From: Vicugna pacos
Lineage: Eukaryota; Chordata; Mammalia; Artiodactyla; Camelidae
Reading direction: 5' to 3'
DNA: 64,000 nucleotides
Assembly: GCF_048564905.1 (NCBI RefSeq)
Contig: NC_133014.1
Span: 5,341,136-5,405,135 of the forward strand
Shown here: positions 49,401-61,177 of the stretch, piece by piece
Layout: each line of letters begins with the position of its first letter
Position numbering within the stretch: the stretch's first letter is position 1
Translations under genes and position numbers: made by a program
The notes under the pieces: model-generated
Seen by the model: only the letters and a program-made list of their open reading frames with translations
Databases searched by the model: none
Told to the model about the DNA's origin: nothing

Positions 49401-50798
49401 TCTGTAAACTTCAAATTTAGTCCAGTAAGCAGTTGGAAATGCAGGGCTGCCACCTGGGAAGGGAGAATACTGTTGGAGATGTGGAATTTGTCGCACCTGC
49501 ACAAGGATGACCACTGAAGCCATGAGAATAAGGGAATAACCTATCAGGGAGGAGGATGCAGAAAGAGCAGCTCTGACGCTCAGGAATCACGCAGATGGGT
49601 CGCAGAGAGACAGGACGCACAGACTGATGGGGGAAGTGATCCCTACTGACTTTCAACAAGGAAAAGCCATTGAGAAGAGGAGAAATGGACAGTGACAGCA
49701 CACAAGCCAAGGATCCGTCTACCCAAGGCACCCATGAGGGCTCCCCCGGTCCAGAGTTGGGAGAGGAGGCGCTGTGTGCTCACTCGCAGGAAAGGCAGCT
49801 GAGGACAGCATGACCCTGGCCTCCTGTCACTGAATAGAGGGAGATAAAGAACACACTCATGACCACAGGCTGCTGTGGACAGACACCTGCTGATCACCAT
49901 TCAAAGAGAGAGATGGACACTCATGGGGGCAGGAACTTGGCACATTAGCTGGTTCCGCACAGCAACCACAGAACCAATGTTTTCTGTTAATTTCCAGAAA
50001 AGCATTTCTAGTAGGACGTTAGCTAGATGCATGTAAACATGGGTTTAACTGATCATTAAAGGATCCTGGCAAATTCAAGCCCTCCCTCTTGGGTGTAGCT
50101 AGCCAAAAAAATACAAAAGAAAAAGTTGATATCAATAGAATTTTTAAAAGCAGTCTCAGGAAACCACACACCATCCTCTTACAAGGCACTTCAGACACTT
50201 CCCCTGATCTGTTAAGAATTTAAAGTTGTTCTCAAGATGATTTCATCCCTCCCTGTTTTCTCTGGTTCCATCACCTCCAATGGATGATCAACACACTCCG
50301 CACAGTGTTAAGTGCGCAATCTGCGTACACACCTGCAGTCTGCAGCCCTCTTGCTCAAACAGCAGAATTCAGCCTCTATGGATCAGTTTACAAAGCGACA
50401 TGATTAAAATGATTTTACAAAGTGACGTGATCAAAATGCACATTGGCATTTTATTTTTTTTTAATCAAATGATTTATAACTAACAGCTGAAAAGCTGAAA
50501 ATCACAAGCATATGGTTAGAAAAGTTAAGCAAGCAGGTTTGGTAAAGGAAAATTTCAGTGCATAAAATCTCAGCGTATATGAACACGGCACTTTCTAAAC
50601 AAGGCGCTGAGGTCACAGCCTGACTCCAAGAATGTCAGCAGACACGTGTCAGCTTTTCCCAAGATTTCATAGTGTGTTTCCCTATTTAATACCACGCTGC
50701 TGCCTCACGCCAAGCATTTAATGTCACTCTGCTTTCGCAGGCGTGTCCTTGCCATCACTTGGAACGTCGGAGCAGCAGGCACCGCAGGGGACCACTAC

Positions 50799-50935
50799 CT
50801 GGGGGCTTTAATATGAAGTAAGCGGCGGACACTCCGGCGTGGCAGGTGAAGGGGCGGCCATAGTCTTCCATTTTCACTTCTAAGAACGTTATGTTCACTG
50901 TGTAAAAAATATGTTCTTGGAAAACAGTGTAGTCT
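50799..50935 (-). CDS. IL1RL2: IL1RL2 exon: second half of Ig3
   Basis: The exon is 137 bp, entered in phase 2 and left in phase 1. The acceptor is cttttatag and the donor gtagtg is weaker than the others. With the split codon the product reads E-DYTVFQEHIFYTVNITFLE, then VKMEDYGRPFTCHAGVSAAY and FILKPP. Human has FREHNLYTVNITFLEVKMEDYGLPFMCHAGVSTAYIILQLP. The second Ig3 cysteine (FTCHAG) and an NIT sequon are present. The intron to the preceding exon is the shortest in the window (788 bp). Confidence 0.95.
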
Positions 50936-51723
50936 CTATAAAAGAAAAAAGCCAGTCATTAACTCACACGTGAGTCCTATTTATCCGACATATTTTATAC
51001 GCTTTTGTCCAGAGCATCACGTTCTCTCCTGGGGAACGCTTGGAGCCATCCTTTTACCCTAAGAACACCGCCAGCCAGTGGCGCCAGGAGGTGCGTGGAC
51101 TGGGTCGCTCCAAATTTGCCTTTTCTTCTGGACAGTGACACGGAAGTGCGGTCCTGTTAATTAGAGACCCCAGCCTCAGCCCCAGGGGGCCCTCCCCTGT
51201 CCCCCCTCCACTCATCCTGACTTATGCACACTGCAAGGCCCAGCGCAGGTCCTTCCACCCTCTGACTTCATGAGTCTTGTTTTCTACCACTCAATTCCAA
51301 CCACCGTAAGCTGGGTTTGCACCACTAGATCGGTTAGTGGCGACGCACCGTCTCCCCCAAGACTCCCATGTTGCTGCCTCATTCTGCTACTTAAGCCTTG
51401 AAGGCCTGTGGCTCATGCCATAACCAAACAGAAACGAGACTGGTTTTCAGTAAGGAGCTGAGAAGATCAATCTGCGGCTTTGAAGCCATACTTTATGTTT
51501 TGCCTTCTCTCTTGAAGATGCAAGCAGGACTCGTAACACGAGCATCTTCTTTGAGCCAGATGCTCGGCCGCACAGCACTGAGAAGGTCTTTGAAGGATAA
51601 AACCAAAAGGAGTGACGAGGAGGCAGCGAGAGCCACCTCCGAAGAGCAGGACCAGTGCCCAAATCATTTAGCTGGAGGAATGCTTGCGAGCCTTTAAGGA
51701 AGCCAGAAAAACAAAACACCTAC
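50936..51723 (-). other. IL1RL2: IL1RL2 intron splitting Ig3
   Basis: Intron of 788 bp with unique sequence; no repeat recognised. Confidence 0.9.
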
Positions 51724-51853
51724 TCGATTCCTTCCTGAATTCGTTTGGACTCATTGTAGTAATGGTCGACCAAGGTGCCATTGACCCTCCAGCAGCGGGA
51801 GTTTGTGTTGTCCCGTGTGTCTGTGATATTGCAGTCCACGATGAGGGCGGAGC
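51724..51853 (-). CDS. IL1RL2: IL1RL2 exon: first half of Ig3
   Basis: The exon is 130 bp, entered in phase 1 and left in phase 2, with acceptor ttggcag and donor gtaggt. It encodes SALIVDCNITDTRDNTNSRC followed by WRVNGTLVDHYYNESKRIQEGI. Human has TLIVDCNVTDTKDNTNLRCWRVNNTLVDDYYDESKRIREGV. It carries the first Ig3 cysteine, the tryptophan core and three sequons (NIT, NGT, NES). If the following intron were retained, translation would stop at once, because the exon end plus intron start reads GAG TAG. Confidence 0.96.
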
Positions 51854-52119
51854 CTGCCAAATCACAGGGACACACCGTCAGTGAAAACCCTACCCACGTG
51901 GCCTGCTTAACCAGGGCACCTTGCTTCTGAGCCCTGAACAGCTTTCAGCTGTCAAAAATACCCCCCCCCCCGCCGGAGGTCAATGTCCATCTACTTCATT
52001 CTCTCCTTGGACAGAGTGACCTTCCAGGATGTCTATGGTATGGGATGTGCTGCCAAATGTCACCAACTTCAGGCCAGTGTTTCCCATGATACCAGGGGAC
52101 ACAAATGCCATTTCTTCTC

Positions 52120-52350
52120 TTAGTAAACTTAGCAAAGAACTTTACAGTTCGCAAAGCATTTCACACACACGTTCACCTTCAGTCTGCCCATCCTCACAGA
52201 TCTCCTGCAGGCAGAAAGGGGGCAGTACTATTACCCCCATCTTCCAGATGAGAACATGGAGGTTCAGATGGATCGAGTGACTTTCCCAAGGTCACACACT
52301 GGAGGAAGAAACGAACTCTGATTTTCTAATTCCAAATCCAGCGATATTTC
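52120..52350 (+). repeat. MIR SINE
   Basis: 'ttcgcaaagcatttcacaca', 'attacccccatcttccagat', gagaacatggaggttcag and 'ttcccaaggtcacacactgg' are in MIR order. Confidence 0.85.
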
Positions 52351-52699
52351 TGCTTCACCCTTTGTGACCCCTACTCTCCCCTCTCTTTCCCTTCACCTGA
52401 CCTCACACATGTTCACAAATTATATTTAATATTTATATTTTCCCTTTCTTTTGCCCTAGTAAATTCCATCTATTTACTACATGTAAAAAATAATTATTAT
52501 ACTTCTAAACAGTCTACTTTTAAGTTTCTTTATTCTAGGCGATATTAAGTTTTTCCATTTCTGAGTGTGTGAAATATAACACATGCAGAATAAAATGTGC
52601 CGACTATAAATGTGAAGTTACTGAGTTATTAGCAAGCAGATGTCCACCTCACGGAGCACACAGCACACGGCCAGAACCCCGAGGCCACCCACGTGCGCC

Positions 52700-54160
52700 T
52701 TCACAACTCTGCACCTGTCACTTCCTGTTCACCCCTGATCTCCAGCTTCTCCCCACCAACATTTCGTCCGCGATGCTCACGCATACCGTCGCATGTACCC
52801 AACTCCATTCAGACAGCGGAACACACTAGGACTTTTTCATTTCTTCTGCTGTTGCTGTACACGCGTCGGCGTGGTTTCCAGTGTCCGCCTCGCCTGCCTG
52901 CCGCCACCGCGGCGTCCCGGCCTCCCTTCTCTCCTGCTCATCTCCCGGGTCCCATGGGTACATAGCTCACGTCCCCACACCCACACCCGTGGTGGGTTTA
53001 TGGGCCTATCTACCAGTAAAGTTGGTCGATCATAGATCACACGTACCTTCAACCATAACAGCCGTGCCAAACTGCTTTCTAAGAGTTGTTCCCACTGACG
53101 CTTCCTCCAGCAGCGGAACCTTACAGACCCTGCCACGCCTGGGACTGTCAGTTTATTTCAACCACCTCGATGTGCCTGTCATGGCCTCATGTCGTGGATT
53201 TAACTTGCATTTCCCTAGATTGCACTTGGTCAAGCACCTTTTTATCCTTCCTTTGGCCGTGTTGACAGCCTCTGTTTGAACTGTCTGTCCACGAGGTTTG
53301 TCTGTCTTCCCATCAGGTGGCCTCCTCTTCATTACTTCAGAGGAGTTCTGTTTACATCCTGGATAGGAGACCTTCGCTCACTTATTATAAGTATCTTCTT
53401 CCACTGTGTGGCTTGTCTTTTCAATCTTTCAACATCTTTTAACAAACAGAAGCTCTTATTTCTAATGTTGTCCCACTTACCAGTTTTTTTCTTCAAGACC
53501 AGTAACTTCTATATTCTCAAATTTTTTTTAATCTGTCCTTACCCCAAATCATGAAGGTGTTTCTCCAGAAATTTATTGTTTTGACTTTCACATCTAGGTC
53601 TATCATTCACTTGACATTATTATATAAATGGTTATAAGAAAGGGTTCAAGTTCCTTTTTATTCTCTAGTACATCCCATTGTCCAGGACCGTTTACTGCAA
53701 ACAGTGCCGTCTCCCTACTCCTCTGCAGCGTCAGCTTTGTCAAAATCAGCTGCTGTGCGCACGTGGGTCTATTCCAGGCCACGCATTCTGTTCCACGGTC
53801 TAACCTTGTACCATGACTGGGGTGTCCAAATCACTGTCGCTTTTTAATAAATCTTGACATCTGGTGTCACTCGGCCTCCCACCTACTTTTTCTTCATTAA
53901 AAGTGTCTTGACTATTATTCAATCTTTGCATTTTCATACCAATGTCATAATCAACATATCAAATTCTACAAAAGCCAAAATCTGTTGAGCTTTTGACTGT
54001 CTTCTCCTTCAAAACAAGGAAAAAGTGCTCAATAGTTCAGTCCTGAGTGTGCTGTTTCTGTAATTTCTAAAACTAGACTTTAAATTCAGATGAAGGACCT
54101 TCCCTTCCATTCCTAATTTGAAAAGAGTTGTTCCTTTTCTATTTTCCTTTATTTTTTTTG
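52700..54160 (-). repeat. Old L1M, antisense
   Basis: Reverse-complement L1 landmarks: atttcatttcttctgctgttgctg, 'aactgctttctaagagttgt', 'tttaacttgcatttccctag' (53190s), cttgtcttttcaatctttc, 'cctttttattctctagtaca' and 'gtctattccaggccacgcat'. Diverged, with no open frame of L1 type. Confidence 0.7.
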
Positions 54161-54164
54161 CACA

Positions 54165-54940
54165 TACCTTTTTTTTATATATTGAAGTATAGTCATTTGT
54201 AGTGTGTGAATTTCTGGTGTACAGCACAGTGTACAAATACCTATATTTGTTTTCATATTCTTTTTCATTAAAGGTTGTTACAAGATACTGAGTATAGTTC
54301 CCTGTGCTATACAGAAGACATGTGTTTTTTATTTATTTTTATACATAGTGGTTAACATTTGCAAACCTCAAACTCCCAAATTTATCCCTTCCCACCTCCT
54401 TCCCCCAGTAACCATGAGATTGTTTCCTATGTCTGCGAGTCTGTTTCTGTTTTGTAGGTGAGTTCATTAGTGTCCTCTTTTTTTCTCTTTTTAGATCCCA
54501 CATATAAGTGATGTTATATGGTATTTTTCTTTCCTGGCTTACTTCACTTAGAATGATAATCTCCGGGTCCATGTATGTTACTGCAAATGGCATTATTTTA
54601 TTGTTTTTTATGGCTGAGTAATATTCCATTGTATAAATATACCACAACTTCTTTATCCAGTCATTTGTTGATGCACATTTAGGTTGTTTCCATGTCTTGG
54701 CTATTGTAAATAGCCCTGCTATGAATATTGGGGTGCATGTCTCTTTTCAAATTAAGAGTTTCCTCCAGATACATGCCCAGGAGTGGGATTGCTGGATCAT
54801 GGGGTAAGTCTATTTTTAGTTTTTTGAGGAATCTCCACACTGTTTTCCATAGTGCCTGCACCAAACTACATTCCTACCAACAGTGTAAGAGGGTTCCCTT
54901 TTCTCCACACCCTCTCCAGCATTGGTCATTTGTGGAGTTT
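54165..54940 (-). mobile_element. Young 5'-truncated L1, antisense
   Basis: The left (3') end is a T-rich tail followed by 'ttgaagtatagtcatttgta'. In the minus frame the end of ORF2 is readable (MWYIYTMEYYSAIKNNKI, ITYMDPEIIILSEVSQE with small changes), then ORF2 sequence up to about 54940, where L1 similarity stops at 'tcatttgtggagtttt'. It interrupts the older L1M. Confidence 0.88.
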
Positions 54941-55059
54941 TTACTCTTACCTTTGTTATTTCCTTCTATGGCGTTATTCAGTTGCTCTTTTTTAGAGACT
55001 TCAATGGTGAGTTTATGGATTTTAATGTTTTCTACACTTATTATTAATAATATTTAAAG

Positions 55060-55850
55060 ACACTAGCTTGTTTAGAAAGTACTGCAAAGGGTGACATGTT
55101 CTCACTGCCATTTTTTTTCTGTACCTAAGGCTTTGGCTTTACTCTAGTCAAGAAAGTAAATAATTAGGAAGATGAATGTGTTTTTGCTTAACTTTTTTAA
55201 TTAACGGATTTTATTTCTGTTGGGTTTATCACTGTTTTGACTTTAGCTGTAAATTTCTAGACTAACTGAATTGTGATTATACCATCCGGTCTGTATAGTT
55301 TCCTCTTTGGGGACTCTGAGAGGTTTTCACAGATGTTTAAAAGCATGATCTATTAAATATATTATTCTTATCTTATTACTAGAATATTTTAGATCCTTAT
55401 TTGACCAGCAAATTTGTCAAAGCCAGAGTATGGTAATATCTCCCACTGTAATTGAAACAATTGTATTGTTCTTGTATCTTTGTATATTTGACACATAGAA
55501 ATTTTTATTTGGGGGGGTGAGTTTTTTATTAGTATAAAATGATTCAGTTGATCATTTACCTTTTTGCATCGGATGCTATATTAGCAGATTGAAAAATTAA
55601 TATTGCAAATCTGATTTCTTTGTATTGCTTCTTGTGTGCAATTCTTAGGCATATCTCACTCATGCACAGATTTTGAATCTTCTAGAAATGTACTTTTCGA
55701 TCCGTGTCTTTTGAGAAGAGCATGTAATTGGATTTTAATATTTGACTCAACCTGAACACCTGTCTTTTAATAAGGATTTTGTTTAATTTACTTTTTTTTC
55801 TCTAGAAGGTACTCAACATGTTTTTATTTTACTAGTGATTGCCTTTAAAT
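55060..55850 (-). repeat. Old L1-like sequence, antisense
   Basis: T/A-rich sequence with L1-like phrases such as aatatctcccactgtaattg and gtaattggattttaatattt that fit reverse-complemented L1 ORF2. It probably continues the element on the other side of the younger insertion. Confidence 0.55.
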
Positions 55851-56330
55851 TTAAAAAAATAATTTGAGTCCCTTTTTATTTACTTGGATCACAAACTAAG
55901 GCAATGTTCATTGATCTCTTCTTAATGAAGAATGTAACATGATAACTTCCCCTACTGTCTTCATACACTTCCTAGTAATACATGAGATGCTATAACCCAA
56001 GCCACTTGCTCAACCTTACTTCATAGTAGTTTGATGTTGTGTATCATCTCTCTCAGGAAATGTCTGTCTTTGCATAAACAGATTTACAAGTCATCATTTA
56101 GACCCAGAGTGATCACTGCCAGACCTTTTATATCACAACTTCCCCAGCTTTCAGCTCTGTGAATTTTTTATTTTGATGCCTCTTCTGATGAGCTCAGTTA
56201 CACCCCAAACTGGAAACTAGATGTGTATGGGATCTGTCTTCCTTTTGGAAACTCAAAAGGTCCATGTGCCTACGCGGACATGCTGATTTCTGCCCTCAGT
56301 GATTTCAATGACTTCAGTAACTTTACTCAC

Positions 56331-56402
56331 CAAGTCGCACTTCAATTGAATTGTTTTTTGGATAAATGATCTTAGGGATGCGTCCTCCATTTTGCACTTT
56401 TT
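56331..56402 (-). CDS. IL1RL2: IL1RL2 exon: Ig2-Ig3 linker
   Basis: This small 72-bp exon is entered and left in phase 1, with acceptor ttagcag and donor gtgagt. With its split codons it reads E-KVQNGGRIPKIIYPKNN-SIEVRL-G. Human has ERAGYGGSVPKIIYPKNHSIEVQLG. The short linker exon between Ig2 and Ig3 is typical of the IL-1 receptor family. NNS is a glycosylation sequon. Because it is 24 codons long and symmetrical in phase, skipping it would keep the reading frame. Confidence 0.95.
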
Positions 56403-58512
56403 CTGCTAAGAAATCATACCCACATGAAATTGTATTAGAAACATCCCCAACTACTTCAATGCAATACAGACATAAGGAAAACACAGCACAGAGCAGACCT
56501 TCAATCAACGTTGGTCAAGAAAGAAACAAAACTCATGGTGTGACTAAATATCACTCCATCAATTTTTAAACCAGAAATAATTGAATTGCCAAGGAAAAAA
56601 ATCTAAAAGCTGGGCTGCCAAGAGAGTACCTCTTCCATTACAGATCTGACGTAAACTGATAAGACTGTGTCATAAAGTCTCGTTGCCAGTCATCTTAAGC
56701 AGTGGCCGTAAGCAAAGCTCTGGCCTGGGTCCTACCACAGAGGAGTACAGGTCCTAATGGTCTGTCCTCAGCTCTACTCCATCCTCCAACCCTGCTCGGC
56801 CCTCTTCTTCACAGCGCTTCCTCTCCTGTTGCTCTTTCGTGCTTTCATTCCTCTCCCCAACTTTATAACGGTCTTCCTTGTACCAACTCCCACCCCTTTG
56901 TCTTTCTCCATGTCGTCCCTTCCCCGTTTGTTTACCAATATTCAGCAGCCACCCTCTGCATCCCACATCCTTCCTCTCTAAAGGGGTGGGATGTGGAAAG
57001 TTCTAAGAGGGAAGATCCGAAATTGCAAAAACATATGTCCTTTACGATGGCAACTATATTTGCACATTCTACAAACTATGCAAATTCTGTCTGACCCAAA
57101 CAGAAGTCATCACCAGCCAGTTAATCACACACATGGGAAGTCTAGAAGTCATTCTAAACAGCAGCTTATCTCCCACTCTCTCCAAATCACCATCACCAAA
57201 CCCAACTAATTTCACCTCTGAACATTTCTCAGTCCAGGCCTCTTTCTTCACTCCGAAACCCTACTTTCTACACTCTGCTCTTTGCCTAAGTACGCTCATT
57301 CACATCCGCCTCTTCAATTACCAGCTAAAGGACAGTGACCTTGCAAGGTGTATCTCTAAGCTCCAGACACAGATAAGCCATGGCCTACTTGACATCTCAA
57401 GTCACCAAGGACTCAACTTACCCACGACCAAACTCATGCTCTCACTCCTAAACCCAGCTTCCCTCCAGAAGCATCTCATTTCCTTGACCAGTATCACCAT
57501 CCAAAAGCCGCCTTGGCCTTGACACATCCCTCACCCCGTGTTCAATCCAACAGTGAGTCCTGTGGGTTTTATCTCCTAAAATGCCTAAAAACCCAAGAGC
57601 ACAAAAATAATAACACTTAATACAATTAATTTTATTGATTAAGGGTGGCCCCAGGTGGGCCACACCATCGAGAAATTGCTATGCATCCCTCAGTATGATG
57701 AAGTCTGATGGAAAAGAGTGACAAACATGAAGGTCCACGTCAAAGAAATATTCAGCCTCCGGTCCCTTCCATTTAGGTGAGTAAATCAGAAAACAGCTCT
57801 CTGCTGAGAGGAGAGCAGAGGCCACACAGCAAGAAGTCCTTGTTGAGTGTGTTTAGAGGAAAAACATGCTTGTCTGGCCCGGAAGGCCTGAGTCCTGGCC
57901 CTGCTGCTGTCACTAACCAGCTTTGTAAGTGTCCCCAAGTCACTCCCCTCCAGGCCTCTATAAAATTAATGGCTTCAGCTAAATTATTTGTAAGGTTTCT
58001 TCTACTCCTAAGATTCTGCTGTCAAATCCCCAGGTCACATATGCAAGAAAATTCTGGGCTGAGAACTGAAACCCCGTAAGTATTAGACATCCTGGAACCA
58101 AGTCCAGAGACCTTGAACTCTGCCGCACCTGAGGAATGGAATGGTCCCTGACACAGTCACACCAGTGAAGACAGAGGGAGAGAAGGGTGACTGTGATGGC
58201 ATCTGCCAGCTGACTGAGTACGCGTACTTTGCTGGCACCCCAGGAGCTATTCTGTGTACATGATCTCATGTAATTTTCATGACTAAACCAAGAGGTTTTT
58301 TTTTTTTTTTAATTTTCTGTCTTTTCAGATAAGAAAAACTAACCTGTCCCTGCCCTTTCACCCGACTCTTCCTACCCTATGATTCCAATGATGTTGAGCA
58401 TGAGAGCCTGCTCACCTTCAGGAAAGTCAAGATCCAGACTCACTTCTGGCCAAAGCCGGCCAGCTCCCGCAAAGCCAAGAGGCAGCCAAGGTGACGACAG
58501 GAGCGCACTTAC
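56403..58512 (-). other. IL1RL2: IL1RL2 intron after Ig2
   Basis: Intron of 2,110 bp. It contains an L2-like stretch (56700-57560), MIR-like pieces (57860-58030 with 'ccccaagtcactcccctcca', and 58210-58290), and a T15 run at about 58295. Confidence 0.85.
56700..57560 (+). repeat. L2-like LINE fragment, sense
   Basis: In one plus frame near 57350-57420 the sequence reads LQTQISHGLLDIS, close to the L2 reverse-transcriptase stretch LQTHISNCLLDIS that precedes the conserved ST-M-NRHLKLN segment. Flanks are pyrimidine-rich as in L2. The left part is less certain. Confidence 0.5.
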
Positions 58513-58672
58513 CAGTATTCACCGTGATGCTGTTTAAAACCGTGTGCTGTTTCCCTGCGTATGTGAGTCTGGCTCGACAGGCATATTTCCCTTCATCCTC
58601 TGCCGAGACATTCTTCACTAAAAGCCTTTTTTCCCGAGAAATAAACCTCTCTCCTTCAACCTCTTTACAGTC
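58513..58672 (-). CDS. IL1RL2: IL1RL2 exon: second half of Ig2
   Basis: The exon is 160 bp, entered in phase 0 and left in phase 1, with acceptor tgtatttag and donor gtaagt. It encodes 53 full codons, beginning DCKEVEGERF, passing LLVKNVSAEDEGKYACRA and ending LNSITVNT plus one base. Human IL1RL2 has LLVSNVSAEDRGNYACQA and LNGITVSIT at the same place. The DxGxYxC signature of an Ig F strand is complete (DEGKYAC), and NVS is a glycosylation sequon. It lies 3.5 kb downstream of the first Ig2 exon in the direction of transcription. Confidence 0.96.
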
Positions 58673-59590
58673 CTAAATACAAAAAAAAAAAAAATCTTTT
58701 CAATTCAAAAGAGTATTTTGAGATATCAGTTACATCTCTACTTAGCACTTTTCTATGAACCATGGACAGACAAGAAACCTGTGGGATCTCTAGACCTTAG
58801 GTAATTTATAGTCTAACAAGAATATAAAATATGTACATGTATATTTCATTTATAGCAGAAATTTGTTTGAAGAAATACTACAACATATAAAAACCACATA
58901 AAGTTTAATTTCCACTCATACAGTGGTAAATTTGATATAATGCATAATAAAAAACTTTTAAAATCCAGCATGCACAAAGTACTGTACAGTTAGATCAATA
59001 AGTCAAATCTAGATTTTATATATATATAAAGACTATTTTATGGGCTGCAGTGAGTGTTATAAATATGAAGTCCACTAGGAGCTGAGAGGGGAGAGGCTAG
59101 AAGGAAGACCTTATGGAGAAGGACTGGGATGGTCGATAAAGGAGTTTGGTAGGAGGATGTGAACAGGCAGGAATGTCCTCCATCGACAGGAGTCCACGTC
59201 TCCCAATGGACCACCACGTAGTGGTACCAGGCTCCTTTGCAAGGCTGCAAGCTCAGGTGAGTAAGGACCGCTTCCACTGTGTTACGCGGCCAATTACACC
59301 TTCTCCACCTGTCGGGGTTGGACCTTACACAGGTCCAAACTACCCCTTCACCAACATTCTATTTGGAGGCCTGAGCAATAGTCAAAGTACGTGGCAGGGC
59401 TCCTGGGGAGCAGATGTCACAGTGCTTCTTAAGTCACCCATGCTGCCACTGCCATCAACAAGGAAACAGCCTCACACAAAACCAACCTGGAGACGAGTCA
59501 GTCTCAGGAAGGCCCTCCTCATTTGTCATCCTCAGTAACCACCCAGAGGGCGAGACTCACCGCTCACCCGGCCTGTCGTAAGCTCTCGTT

Positions 59591-59628
59591 CCCGTGATAA
59601 CCTCTTCTTCCCGTGATAACCTCTTCTT
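59591..59628. repeat. Tandem duplication, 19-bp period, with GATA motifs
   Basis: cccgtgataacctcttctt is repeated twice in tandem, giving two TGATAA motifs (59595 and 59614), 19 bp apart. Confidence 0.95.
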
Positions 59629-59759
59629 CCATCTCAGACCCACTTCTGAACTCTTTCTCAAACCTTTTCCTCCTTCTCCAGGAAGTACCACTTCACAGAA
59701 CAACATCTTGGAGGACTGAGTCCATTGGTTTGGCGTTTTCTACTAACTTTGACCGTATT

Positions 59760-60590
59760 TCCTGTGACCTAACCATTTCACTCTTAAGTAAATGTCCCAC
59801 TGAAATACATGCGCTTGTGAATCAAAAGATATTTACAAGAATGTTCCTGGCAGCTTTATTCCTAGTGGCCAAGCATTGGGAAACATTAAAAAGCCTGATG
59901 ACAATAACGCAATGCTACACAGCAATAGAAATGGACGGACGAGAGTGATCTGCAACAGCATGGATTACCCTCACAAGTTTCCATCAACCAGGAGCAAAAT
60001 ACCACAGGGAAGCCAGACACAAGATCCTACATACAATACGAGGCAACTTCAGGAAGGTTCACAAACTGGCAAAAAACTAATCTATTATCAGTCAGGAGAG
60101 TGGTTCTTTTTGAAGATCAAGGAGACATAGTTTTTGGAAGATGGCAGAAGCGGGCCTTCTGAGGTGCTGGTGATGCTGAGTTCTTGACCTTGGTGGAAGG
60201 CTTAATTGAAAGGTGTGCTTTCTTTCTGGTAGTCTGTCAAGCTTATCCACTTCTGACTCATGCGTTTTCTTGATGGATGCTACACTATAGTGAAAAATTT
60301 TTAATGTGTTTCAAACACTGGCAACTAGGATCTATAAATATATAAAATCTTCTCCAAGTCAGTAAGAAAATGGTAAGAAAAAATGAAAAAAGAAATATGG
60401 TAAAAGAGAGGCGTTAAGCAGAGTTCTGAAGAGGATATAGAAATGGCCGATAATCATACGAAAAAATTGATCAATCTCACTAATAATTAAGGAAAAGTAA
60501 ACTAAAACAACAGTAAGGGAACATTTTATACCCATCAAAATAATATAAAAAAAAGCTTTCAAGTCTTACAAGACGAAGTCCTACACAAGG
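59760..60590 (+). repeat. Old L1M, sense
   Basis: 'gatatttacaagaatgttcc' and tggcagctttattcctagtgg (59830s), the 'gaggtgctggtgatgctgag' 3' UTR segment near 60160, then a second piece at 60340-60590 with 'agaaatggccgataatcata' and ctcactaataattaaggaaaagtaaact, an ORF2 segment. Two fragments of old L1 lie in the same orientation. Confidence 0.7.
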
Positions 60591-60599
60591 TTTTAGGAA

Positions 60600-60830
60600 A
60601 TCCAGGACACTGCTGGTGACAGTAAGGCACACGGACCCACTGTGTAGCCCAGGGAACTGTATTCAGTACCTTGTAATAACTAACAGTGGAAAAGAATCTG
60701 AAAAGGAATGTATATATGTGTGTGTGTGTGTATATGTAGATAGACAGACAGACAGACAGACATAACTGAATCTCTTTGCTGTGCACCTGAGACTAACACA
60801 ACATTGCAAATCAACTATACGTCAATTCAA
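60600..60830 (+). mobile_element. Young L1 3' end, sense, nested in old L1
   Basis: Contains 'tagcccagggaactgtattc', 'cttgtaataactaacagtgg', a GT and GACA run, then 'tctctttgctgtgcacctga' and 'cattgcaaatcaactatacg'. On both sides is old L1M sequence. Confidence 0.85.
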
Positions 60831-61143
60831 AAAGTGTTGCAGAGCAATTTGGCAACATCAATAAAGTGGAGTATGTTTTTCAGACGCGTATCCTACAAAC
60901 GAGCAATGCTAAGGCTAGTCATCACATGCTGTAAGAAAAACTCACACACCGTCAAATGTGCATAAATGCGTTTAAAAGGGACAAGGACATTTATTGCCAC
61001 ATTCCTTGCGAGAGAAGAAAAGAGAAACAAGCTAAAGGAATGTGAAATGTGTAACAGAGAGGATCAACCAAGGCAGAAACTGATTTTTAAAAGGAGGGAC
61101 AGAGCTAGCAAATCTCCTATGAGACCAACCAAATGAGAGAGAC

Positions 61144-61177
<34 letters not shown>

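Larger units (their letters stand above)
46488..50798 (-). other. IL1RL2: IL1RL2 intron between Ig3 and TM exons
   Basis: Intron of 4,311 bp. It holds the camelid SINE with its GAAA tail near the TM exon and an L1M-like piece at about 49090-49400. The interval 46970-49080 is mostly unique and includes a 165-codon frame on the minus strand (47873-48370) of unknown nature, probably chance. Confidence 0.85.
51854..56330 (-). other. IL1RL2: IL1RL2 intron before Ig3
   Basis: Intron of 4,477 bp. It contains a plus-sense MIR (52120-52350), a C-run near 51961, and a long antisense L1 block, 52700-55850, into which a younger L1 3' end (54165-54940) is inserted. The 480 bp next to the linker exon are unassigned. 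Confidence 0.85.
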
